From Mesostigma viride (Eukaryota > Streptophyta > Mesostigmatophyceae > Mesostigmatales > Mesostigmataceae), in NCBI GenBank assembly GCA_009746045.1, contig RPFO01000296.1, forward strand, positions 657,739 to 717,738: DNA of 60,000 nucleotides, written 5' to 3'. The notes beneath the pieces were generated by a model, which saw only the letters and a list, made by a program, of their open reading frames with translations, was not told where the DNA came from and made no database searches. This document shows, one piece after another, positions 1 through 9,303 of the stretch. The position numbers and the translations under genes are program-made. The first letter of the stretch is position 1. Each line of letters opens with the position of its first letter.

Positions 1-1194
1 GCACGTGGAATACGTCTCTGGTGCTGCAAGCATTATTAGCTGCATCTTCACGTGTCGCTGTTTTTTATTCTTGCACATCATGGCTGGTGGGGCCTGCGGG
101 GGGCTGGGCTCCGACATATTTTGTGGCATATATGCCAAACCATAATTATGTTTCACCGTTACTTCCCTCCCACCTGCCTCGGCCTTGTGTGCCAGGCAGG
201 GGACGAACCGGTTTTACTGACATGCGTGACTGAAGCGGTGTCGGGACGTAGTATTCCACAGGGAGTGGCAATGTCTCTTCGAAGCCACTGGGTTAGATCA
301 TATGCCCGGGCCAGGGTTGCATTTCCAGGCCTGTATGGCTGGCTCCCCTGCATGGCTAGCACTTGGATCTCCCAAATTTGATCAGTCAACTGATTTGATG
401 CTTTGACAACTACAATGAAGTTATAATGGCTGGGTCACCAATGATGTTATGACTCGTTGTCATCACTGCAAGCAATGTGCTATAGTTGCTGCAACCGTCG
501 CGCACTTGCAATGGCCATTGAACATGCGTTAAACCACTATGCGCCAATTTGCTCTTGCCGCGTGCCGTAACTGCCCGAGTGCCACGGTCTTACATCATCC
601 TTGCTACCGGTGCTATTGCGGACACCCTCGTGATTCATGCACTGAACCGTTGTTTGCTTCTGGCACTACTGCGTTTTTATAAACCGCGTAGCTAGCTAGC
701 TGCTGCCGTCGCCATTAGGCGGGGCGATGATGCTCGTTGCCGCTCCTTGATTCAATTGGTGCCCACTGCGGTTGCTCCCAAGTAGCATCCATCTTTGGTT
801 CAGTTTGTTGTGATCAGTCGAGACGCATGGGAGCTTGATCCAACACATGCATTGTTGGTATATAACATACTCCGCAAAGCCGCGAAGCCGCGACCCTGTG
901 CGTTAGCTAGCAGACCTGGCGGCACCTGTGATCCTAATACATGGCATAATCCCGCGTGCAAACTTTGCCGGACTCAGCATGGTCTCTCCACTGAATTGAT
1001 ATTGATACATGCATGAAAGATGTTTATTTCAGCCAGACAATGAATTATGAATGCATTATATGTATTATAATCATAGGATCTCAGCATCTTCAATCATGAT
1101 GCCATGTCGGAGACAGTGTGTATAGCAAATATGCATTACAGCATGGAATACTTTCCTTGAAACACAAGCGCTGATTAAAATTTCTTGACAAAAC
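1..1194. other. No gene recognised
   Basis: This stretch holds only short open frames without family resemblance or consistent codon usage, and no repeat or structured RNA that I can support. It is probably intergenic or old transposon-derived DNA. Confidence 0.5.
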
Positions 1195-1560
1195 TTGTTA
1201 AAACATATTCTGAAATGCTCCTGGCATAAAAAAAACATGTTTGCCAACTTTTCATTTAGGACACTTCTGATGCCTTCCGCAATTTGTCCTAATCCAGCGC
1301 AACCACTCCTCACGGTGCTCACGTACGGCGCCGAGGCGTGGACAATCACACCAACACTGGCAGCTAAGCTAGACGGCACGGTTTGCAGGATGCTCCGACA
1401 GGTCCTGAACGTAGGATTTTCCAAGCGCCCGTCATTAGAGTCTTTGTATCACTGGGCATGCCTCGTATTTCGGACGAGATTAGGCAGCGTAGGATAGCAT
1501 TCACTCTGGGCTCCAACTTTGGTAATTTCAGGGGGAAATTAAGGAGCCTGGGTATTGAAT
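1195..1560 (+). pseudogene. LINE ORF2 remnant, region just after the reverse transcriptase core
   Basis: The frame reads TYGAEAWTITPTLAAKLDG, then CRMLRQVLN, then after a frame change MPRISDEIRQRRIAF. This order (YG-E-W-T, RMLR-VLN, P-IS--IRQRR--F) is the usual conserved block at the C-terminal side of non-LTR retrotransposon reverse transcriptases. The frame changes near 1455, and the catalytic part upstream is absent, so it is a 5'-truncated, decayed copy. Related fragments lie at 17545-17735 and 18490-18900. Confidence 0.75.
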
Positions 1561-1600
1561 TAAATTGAATTGTAACATAATCCGTTGGGACTGAGCCATG
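1545..1600 (-). repeat. Decayed LINE/ORF1-type 3' terminus, minus orientation
   Basis: An ATTGAATTAAATTGAATT tail is followed by GTAACATAATCCGTTGGGA. This matches, in reverse, the hairpin-plus-tail end seen intact at 23851-23894. One arm of the hairpin has mutated. Confidence 0.55.
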
Positions 1601-2984
1601 TCCCAATGGTGGAACACATGCCGAAGCAGTACCCATGCCCCAGCCAAATCTGCCAACAAATCAGTTGATGGACATTTCATGCCACTCCAAGTCGAAATGG
1701 CAACAGATCTGGCGGTTAGAATAACAAAGACATGCACACCTGCACGACAGGGAATGACGCACCGGAGAGGCTCGCTAAGCCTACGCTGACTCCATTCCCG
1801 TGGCTCACCGAAACACAACGGAAAAATACTGCGTGGGTGCAGGGAAAAGAATGGAAAGGCATTCGAAAGCATTCCCCATGGCCGAGCAATCCGGGCCTCC
1901 ATTCCCGCTGCTGACGGAAACACAACGCAAAGAGACGGCCTCGAGGCATAGTAATGCATGAAACGACGTTCCAAAGCGCGGCGAAACCGAAATAAAAGGA
2001 AACCGAGCGCAAAAATTATTAGACGGTTGGCAAATGTGCATATGGCGGGACATGATCCATGGAACCGCCCGGGAAGCAAACGGCCCCTCCCTATCCCCAT
2101 CTCCCCTCCTCGCGTGAACACAATGGAAATGGACATGCCTGGAAGCAAAAATATGCACTCAGCACCGTTGAAAAGCCCAGCAAACAAAAAACGCAGCTTT
2201 ACCAGCTAGGCGTCAGACCGGTGCCACCTCCTACCCTGACAGTTCGTCTTCCCAGCAACCCTCTCCAAGATCGAGCTTACGGCACCAACAGTCCAGGATG
2301 TCCAAAGACCCGTCACTAAATAACTGAGCGTTTGTCCTTTCAAACCCCGTTTCCAACCCTCCAACGTCAATGAAAACTAAGCTGCACATCAGGCACGACC
2401 AACTAAACAGGTCGCTGCGACAGCCATAACATCATCCCGCGGCCATCAAAATTTGAAATTTCGTGCTTGGGCCGCGACGCAGAACGCAGCAAATTGGTGG
2501 GCCGACCGTTTATGGGGGTCCGTTAGCCCGTCGCCCGTCGCCGCTGAAATTCCTTCCGTCCGTTGCTGAAAGCGCCCGTCTCCCGTCGGTGCTGAAATTC
2601 TTTCCGTCCCTTTATCCTAGTAGCAACGTGCTACAAGTTTCAGGTCAAGCCTCGATGTCATTTGATGGGTGGGCAGCACTGCACCCGGCGCACTCGGGGA
2701 AAAAGAGGGCAAATTGTTCTTTTCCCCTAGTTTACCTGGTGGGTTAAGTTTTACCCCGAAGTTACCTGGTGGGTAAAATAGAAATTCCCCGTTTTTTACC
2801 ACATGGAAAAACTTTACCCCCTTTTTTCCCAACACTAGGGCATACCGAGTTCAACGGTGCATGGATAAAAACGGGGTAAAATTTTCATCTGTTTTACCCC
2901 GAAATTGCCCGTTACCCTTTTTTTACTTTTTGGTATAAAACTTTTTTACCCTGCATTAGATTTCCCCACTTTTTACCAAAGTTG
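1601..2984. other. No gene recognised; short internal duplications
   Basis: A block beginning TCCATTCCCG and running to ACACAAC occurs near 1792-1822 and again near 1899-1927. From about 2695 to 2975 the sequence is rich in TTTTACCCC-like words and GGTGGGTAAA. Open frames on both strands (for example 2187-1528 minus) look incidental to this repetition. I assign no function. Confidence 0.45.
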
Positions 2985-3335
2985 GAGCCCAGAGTGATTT
3001 GTAGGACACCTTGCTTGCTCGCACCAGCCATGGTCGACACCGCCCTTGGTCTGGCAGGCCCTCAGCGGCTTGGCCAGCCAGGGCGGCATATTCTGACCTG
3101 GCCTGGCCCCATTCCCAAAAGGGTAGGGAAGCACGTCACGAAGTACATCCAGATGTTGCTGGCCGACCTACTGTAGTGGTCCCAGTCCAGTTTGAACACC
3201 GCATCCACTCTCTCTCCCTTCTTTGGACTGCCATGCAGAACAAGAAGCGGTGGCAGAAGATTGTCAAGGCTCACACGCCAGCCCCTGTGGGCAAGCCACC
3301 TCCCCCCAAGAGGAGGCGGCGTTTTGATGAGTAGT
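2985..3335 (+). pseudogene. LINE ORF2 C-terminal end
   Basis: Two frames must be joined. The first carries LGLAGPQRLGQPGRHILTW; the second carries VPVQFEHRIHSLSL, WTAMQNKKRW and AHTPAPVGKPPPPKRRRRF, then a stop at 3334. The same C-terminus recurs at 18600-18900 (plus) and 25330-25060 (minus), which shows a repeated family. The basic KRRRR end precedes the stop. At least one frameshift is present. This is the tail of a LINE polyprotein, not a cellular gene. Confidence 0.7.
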
Positions 3336-3488
3336 GTACATAGTTAGGATTTTTCTAGACTAGATAGTAGCTTAGAGTTAGGTTAGTTCGCTTACGCGGC
3401 TCCCTCCACTCCACCCATCCATCAAGGAATCTGTGCTACATGATCTCCCAACGGAGGCATGTTATATAATTTAATTTAATTTTTTAAT
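3336..3488 (+). repeat. LINE 3' untranslated region, hairpin and TTTAA-type tail
   Basis: The region following the ORF2 stop matches 18901-19062. It ends with CTCCCAACGGAG (CTCC/GGAG stem, CAAC loop) and then a TAATTTAATTTAATT tail. Hairpin plus short-repeat tail is the typical terminus of LINEs whose reverse transcriptase recognises the 3' RNA end. Confidence 0.7.
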
Positions 3489-3519
3489 ATCCCTGAGAAG
3501 GGGCATATGGCTTTTAAGG

Positions 3520-4210
3520 GGAGGGTCCCATGAAATTGTATCAAAACTGAAGCTTCTTAATTAATAACTACAGAAATGCAACTGCCAACCACTGAATGAT
3601 GATTGGGGACCATAAACATGATGTTTGGGCATGCATACCACCACTTGTTGGGGGTATGTACTACCCCCAGCCATACACCGGCTATGTGCGCTACTAAAAA
3701 TAGAAAAAAACCGCTGTTTTGGGCACATCCATGCCTAGAACAGTGGGAGAACCAGTTGCATGCCAAAAGCACAACCCCTATAAAAATGTCATGGCACATG
3801 GTTTCTATCTATACTTGGATCAACAAAATCAGCACATCCCTGAAGTCATGTTATTAATGTTTTACCCTAAAAAAGCGTATTTTTTGGTCAAAAATTAATA
3901 ACATGAAGGGATGTGCTGATTTTGTTGATCCAAGTAGGTAGAAACCATGTGCCGTGACATTTTTATAGGGGTTGTGCTTTTGGCATGCAACTGGTTCTCC
4001 CACTGTTCTGGGCAAAACGGCGTTTTTTTCTATTTTTAGCACATAGCCGGTGTATGCATGGCTGGGGGTAGTACCCCCAACAATATGTGGTGGTATGCAT
4101 GCCCATACATCGTGTTTATGGTCCCCAATCATCATTCAGTGGTTGGCAGTTGCATTTCTGTAGTTATTAAGAAGCTTCAGTTTTGATACAATTCCATGAT
4201 GGGACCCTCC
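3520..4210. mobile_element. 691-bp foldback / MITE-like long hairpin element
   Basis: The segment begins GGAGGGTCCCAT and ends with its reverse complement ATGGGACCCTCC. The two arms (3520-3857 and about 3893-4210) are near-complete reverse complements with few mismatches, separated by a loop of about 35 bp. It lies inside the 3' UTR of copy C. No clear TSD is visible. Transcription through it would give a ~330-bp double-stranded RNA. It has no coding capacity; short frames in the arms are by-products. Confidence 0.8.
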
Positions 4211-4233
4211 ACTCTGGGCAGCTACTTCAGATT

Positions 4234-5893
4234 GCAAGGGTCAGTGAACAGGCATACGCAATACGCAATCGTACGGGGCCCATGGGTATTGGGTATAATA
4301 CGCTCGTTCGGGGTATTATACGCAAATCGTACGGTGACTCTTGAAAATGCTGTTTTTTTAATGGTTCACTGAACCATTAAAAATGGGTTCCTCAAAAGGG
4401 GGTTCCTCAACATTCTGACCAATCAGGCATGTTTTCTTTGTGTTCTTGCAATGCACCACATGCCTATATGTGACACATCATTTCATGACATTGGCATTAC
4501 CGATGCTGCTTACAAGTACAAGCATTGTCCTGTTTAATTGTTAAGTATGTTAATTAAAAGCCGACACCATAACAAAGTTGTATGCACAATCAGTGCATGC
4601 ACACCTGAAAAGGATAATAACACAAGTAGATATGCATGCGCAATGACACTTGCAGAGGTATAGAGATTGCTGCCACCATTACTGTAGGTTGAACTTAAAA
4701 CCACGTCATCTCTGGCAGCATGGAATTGCTGTATACTAAGACTGAAATACAGCACACGGTCAGTTGGCCAACTTGCCAAAAGTAATAAGACATTATGCCA
4801 GAAACGGACATCTTGCCTACTACTCGTGGTATAGGCCACCATGCAATATTGATCTACATGAAGCAAGAATCCATGCAGGCTGCCAACGATGTGGCTAGCG
4901 TGCAGGATACCATGCATGCCAGCAACCTGACCCAGCTTCCCTAAACCATTAACACATAAATCCGTGACTCCCCAACGGGCCGGAGCACGAGTCTAATTAA
5001 TTAATTAATTAATTAACACATATGGTGCGGTGGCTGCCAGGCTATATAATAGCAGCAGCGCCGGCATGGCTAAATAAGGCATTTATGTGCATCGCGAGTC
5101 ACACCAAATACCCCGCAGCCTGCGACGTAATGCCTCCGGCGGCCTCAGTTGCACTCGCTCACTCTTGCCTCCTTACATACGTGGCGCCCATGATATGGCG
5201 GGTGCTAGCCTTGCTCGGGTGGTAGCCTTGCTCGGGTGGTAGAACCCGAGAATTTCGCATCCAAAAGTGTGCACGTACGTCACTGAGCTTTTAGTTACCT
5301 GTCGGCTGCGCATGCCCTTACTTGTTGAGAGTCTGTTCTTTCACGTACGATGTGTGTCCAGACAGTCTCGAATACGGCCTGCATCTCGTCGGCCCCATCA
5401 TCATCGTGTTCCATAGACCCGCACCATCACCGTCGCTATAGCCATGGTGCCTGGATGTCAATTGTGCTACTATTAAATGTTAGGTGCCAGATGCGCGCCC
5501 TTGTTGGCAGACAACATAACTTCGTCACCTAATTTCCTCGTCCTTCGTCTCCTACTAGACCCTAGTCCGACACGCAGCAATCTGCAGCAATGCACGTAAA
5601 AGTACAGTCGTAGACGGCCAGCTTGGCACCTGCACGCCCATTTATTTGTCGCGGAGTTACAGGTCGCCTCAGTCTAGTTCCGGCTCCACGTGCCGTCCAA
5701 AATGATGCCAGAAGCTACTTCGAACACGGTTCATACGCAAAACAATACGCAAAAATACGCAATACGCAAAAAATACGCAAAAAATACGCCGTGCGTATTT
5801 TTTTGCCCATTTTAATACGCAAATCTTGCGTATGACGTATAATACGCATCGTACGGCGTATGATACGCCGTATGCCTGTACACTGGCAAGGGT
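4234..5893. mobile_element. hAT-like non-autonomous DNA transposon with 8-bp TSD
   Basis: The element proper is 4242-5885. It is flanked by the direct repeat GCAAGGGT (4234-4241 and 5886-5893). Its ends are CAGTGAACAGGCATACG and, inverted on the right, CAGTGTACAGGCATACG. Subterminal ATACGC/GCGTAT words cluster at both ends (4250-4335 and 5735-5880). An 8-bp TSD with a CAGTG-type terminus is characteristic of the hAT superfamily. No transposase frame is present. Removing it restores the 3' UTR of copy C. Confidence 0.8.
4948..5022 (+). mobile_element. Ultra-short (53 bp) retro-insertion: 3' hairpin and tail only
   Basis: The insert 4959-5011 is flanked by an 11-bp duplication ATTAACACATA (4948-4958 and 5012-5022). 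It contains only CTCCCCAACGGG with GGAGCACGAG, followed by a TAATTAATT-type tail. This is the 3' terminus of the second ORF1 family (compare 16460-16518, and 56143-56200 inverted). It sits inside the hAT-like element, so it is younger than that element. Confidence 0.75.
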
Positions 5894-6262
5894 AGGGTGT
5901 AAACTACACCTGCTCTGGGTGCACAAAGTGCCGCACCTGCACACCACTATGACTATCCTAGCACCTACCGAAAGGCGCTGGCACGGCATAGGGGGGAAGA
6001 TCAGCATGGCTATACAAAGGCTAGCTAGGGCATGGCTTCTCAGCAGAGACTGTAACTCCCTGCATGGCGGGCACGGCATAACTAAATAAAGCTAGGCATC
6101 ATCTGGTGCGTGGCACATCATAGGCGCACATGTACATGACTATTTAGATAATGCTAAGGCATCAGCTGGTATAGTGCCTGTACATAGTAGGCATACATGT
6201 ACAAGGCCACGGTGGCTCTAGAGGCCTGACTATTCTACACTACTAATGCTGTATTCCCCTAA

Positions 6263-6959
6263 AGTTAACGCCAAGCGCATTGGCGTGATCCTGATTCGGC
6301 GTTTCTCTGCGATTCCAGCGGCACCGGAACGAGTTCATTCCGACAAGTAACAAGAAAGTTATGGCGTTCCGACTTCCCGGTCGCGCGCGAGCGCGAGCCG
6401 GCTGTTCTTCTAAGTCGGACGTGAATATTTGCCGACGACATATGGGGTCGACAGTAATTCCTGGGCTGACAGGAATTAGGTGCTGTACCTACTACGGTAT
6501 TGGATTAATACGTCGTACGCAGGAAATAGGAACCTTAACCTGTGGTCTGTTGGTACCGCAGGCTTAGTCCTGGACTTCTAGGTGCAGATGCAATAGTCAC
6601 TGTGGACTGTGCTCTGTGGTCACTGTGCCTGTATGGCAGACCTACTGTATAGGAGCTGGGCGCTGTACAGGTAGTGAATACTGTACCGGGGGTGTTATTA
6701 CTGAGCAGGCCTCCTAGGCTGCTCAGGACTAGCAAGCACAGTGCACAAGTATATAAACAATAGGCCAGTGCCATTTGGGCAGATCTCTTGCGAGCCCGCC
6801 TCACGTGTTGTGCCTTGACTTGGCAAGCGCGTGTACAAGCCTCAAGTGTGTGAGCGCTGTAACATTATCCAATTTAAACAAAGCTCCGTTTCCAACCATA
6901 TTCACACATTGCTGCATTGCAACCATATCCTTCACATTGCGTTTGCTAGAACGTTAACT
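6263..6959 (+). repeat. 5' LTR (697 bp)
   Basis: The LTR begins AGTTAACG and ends CGTTAACT, a perfect 8-bp terminal inverted repeat in place of the usual TG...CA. It carries a TATA-like TATATAAAC at 6750-6758 and TGTAA, the chlorophyte poly(A) signal, at 6858-6862. Transcription start is likely about 25-35 bp after the TATA element. Confidence 0.9.
6750..6862 (+). promoter_or_regulatory. LTR core promoter and poly(A) signal
   Basis: TATATAAAC (6750-6758) lies ~100 bp upstream of TGTAA (6858-6862). In the 3' LTR the same signals are at 14146-14154 and 14254-14258. The spacing would place a short R region between them, as expected if one LTR starts and the other ends the genomic RNA. Confidence 0.5.
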
Positions 6960-7052
6960 CAAATTACAACCAGTCTCAGCGGAACGGCCAGGAGGGTCGT
7001 TGCCGGTTGCGGTGTGCAGCGTTGACGACGCGAGGAGCTCGTCCGGTGGTGA

Positions 7053-7970
7053 ATGGTGCAGGAAGAACAACGGCAGCAGGATTTCCGGTTTCGGCAGTCT
7101 GCTGGGGGTTCGATTTCGCCTGAATTGCGTCGTGTCGTTCGGGATCTATCTTTATTGCTTGCAGATCGTCCGCCTGTTAATCGCAGCTTCGTGCAATTCG
7201 TCGACGACCAGGTCGAAGATTGGGAGCGAATTCTGCGGCACGTACAAACCATCGTCATTCCGGAGCACCGGAGCATCGACGACCTCGAGCAGGAGCTTCA
7301 CGGTTTGGTCGGCATCCAGACGGTGATTACAGCAGTAGCTGAGCGAGTGCGTGCGGAGTTGGCGCAAGGCGAGGCGAGGTTGCGGAGGCAGCTGGCGCAG
7401 TGCGACACGAGTTTGTACCGACAGCAGCGGGTGCGGGTGTACCACGTACTTTCGCAGGCGTCATCGGCGACGAGGGTGTTGCAGCGGGCCAGTTAGGCGT
7501 GAACGACGCGGAGCGGAGCATACAGGCGGCTTGCAGAGGTCGGGGCGACAGCGGAAGCCATCACCGGAGGACAGCGCGCGGCAAGAGTCGGCAGGTTTCC
7601 GGAGCGAGCAAGGGTTCCTTTTCAGGAACTGCCCCAACCCCTTCGCGTTCGTGTGACGCGTTGGGAAGAGTTTGCACCTCTTGGGTACGATAGTGACCTT
7701 GAGGTGGGAGCAGGGGGTGTCGCTGGGCTAGGCGACGAGACACTTGGCGACCACGAGGTGCCAAGATACAATCCGCGGGGTGCCAACGACGGGTTGTCAC
7801 CTGTCTACTATACCAACGGTGACGATTCAGTCATCGCGGGCCGACAGCGGGTCGACGACGGCGCAGCGGGTAGCAGGGTGCCAGAGCTGATTGTGGTGAG
7901 CGACAGCGACGACGACAGCGACAAGGAGAACCAGGACGCGCCTGGGGCCAGCCGTGGTGGTCTTGCCTGA
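7053..7970 (+). pseudogene. Extra reading frame between 5' LTR and gag, interrupted by two close stops
   Basis: One frame runs from ATG 7053 to TGA 7968-7970, broken only by TAG at 7494 and TGA at 7500. It would encode about 300 residues. The first ~145 are rich in charged and Leu/Val/Arg residues (for example LELHGL-type heptads around VDDQVEDWERILRHVQTIV) and look helical or coiled-coil. The last ~100 are acidic, ending SDSDDDSDKENQ. I recognise no family. It could be an accessory protein, an N-terminal gag extension joined by splicing, or a decayed frame. Confidence 0.45.
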
Positions 7971-8080
7971 GTGGTAACACTTGGCACTTTCCTTTCTTGT
8001 TCAGTAGCTTATATTGCTTTAATTGCTGCTTGGCCACTTGGCTGGCTGTAGCAGATCTGAACAGAGGCCATCATGGAGTG

Positions 8081-9258
8081 ATGGAGCTATCAACCAACAA
8101 GCGGGCTTTATGGGCTTCGCGGCGCGGCGCTGGGATGGATGGACGAGATGGACGCGATGGACGCGGTGGACGCGATGGACGCGGGGACGGCCAGGCGCTG
8201 GGAGACCAGGCTGAGGTGCCAGATAATCAGAGCCAAGGATCGCAGGGCGGTCAGAACGCGCCAGCCGCAGATCAAGCGGCGCCTAAGCGACCGACCGTGG
8301 CTGAGGGGTACGCGGTGCTAGGCCAGTTTCAGTCCATCAAGGACAATTGGCAGCCCCGGGATGCTGAGAGGATGTTAGAGGACATGAACTTGTACACGGA
8401 GATATACACGGTGACAAGCTTCGCATCCTGGCGTCTAGTGCCTACATAAGGCAGTCGGCGAGGCGGCTGTTCAAGTTTGTTCGGGAGCGACACGCGGCGG
8501 GGGACACCTGGGCGGCGTTTATGACGCGACTCAGGGTGTTCCTGAGTGACAAGAGGACCATAGATGGGTCCCACCTGAAGCAAGAATACCTGGACTACAA
8601 GCCCATCAAGGGGCAGCTAGTGGTCCACGCCTTTGAAGACTTCGTCAAGCTGAGGGAGGACGCCATGGCCAAGGGCTTCTTCGTCGCAGATCGGATGGCC
8701 ATGGGCGACTTTCTCAAGTCGCTGCAGCTGGATCCGGTCACCATGGATAATGTGACCATCCACATGCGACAGGTCCATGGCTGGGCAGCCATGACGGACC
8801 AGTTGTATGAGTGTTTCAGCGGCAAGTACGTGGGTGGTAAGCGCCCTCGTCAGGGTGATGAGGAGGCCACTGAACCCACGGTTAAGTCCATGAGGGGATC
8901 GGGCCACGGGGGCCCAGCGCCCTCGAGAGGGCCTGAGACCTCTTCAAGGGGTCGAGGAAGGTCCAGGAGGGGGCGTGACAGAAGGGCTGGACGGGGGACC
9001 CCGCCGAAGTCGGGACATCCACAGTCCCAGTTTGACTTCAAGAGGGTGGGTGGTCCTCCCAAGGCTGGGCCCAGCAGTGGGACCTCACGGGACATCAGTC
9101 AGGTGGAATGTTATTTCTGCCAGGGGAAGGGTCACTTCAGGAATGAGTGTCCCTCGTACCTGAGGCAGGAAGGTCAGAGCAAGCCAGCTCAGGGTGGCAG
9201 CAAGGACAAGGCTGGTCCATCCCAGGATAAGGGCAAGGGCAAGGCTGCTGATCATTGA
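8081..9258 (+). CDS. gag: Gag nucleocapsid polyprotein (one frame change)
   Basis: The likely start is ATG 8081. The frame from there runs through a Gly/Arg/Asp-rich segment to about 8395; the continuation KLRILASSAYIRQSARRLF is in the -1 frame, so this copy has a one-base change or needs a frameshift near 8390-8400. Downstream are a helical capsid-like segment, a Gly/Arg/Ser-rich region (8900-9050) and one CCHC zinc knuckle, CYFCQGKGHFRNEC (9109-9150, C-X2-C-X4-H-X4-C). It ends at TGA 9256-9258. Gag packages the RNA and forms the particle. Confidence 0.8.
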
Positions 9259-9303
9259 CTTGAGCCTGCACACATCCCTGAACCCTGGAGGGTGCCCCCA
9301 GGG
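9256..9303 (+). promoter_or_regulatory. Candidate gag-pol readthrough signal
   Basis: TGA (9256-9258) is followed by CTTG and, 24 nt later, by an inverted repeat CCCTGG (9283-9288) / CCAGGG (9298-9303) with a 9-nt loop. Pol continues in the same frame. This is compatible with stop-codon readthrough, but the spacing is longer than the ~8 nt typical of retroviral readthrough structures. A simple nonsense mutation is the alternative. Confidence 0.4.

Noticed and set aside
1528-2187. 219-residue minus-strand frame with internal repeats
   Set aside because: It runs across a retroelement tail and a short DNA duplication. No family resemblance and no sign of coding selection.
2695-2975. Telomere-like repeats (TTTTACCCC words)
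   Set aside because: The spacing is irregular and the unit is not TTTAGGG or a known variant in tandem.
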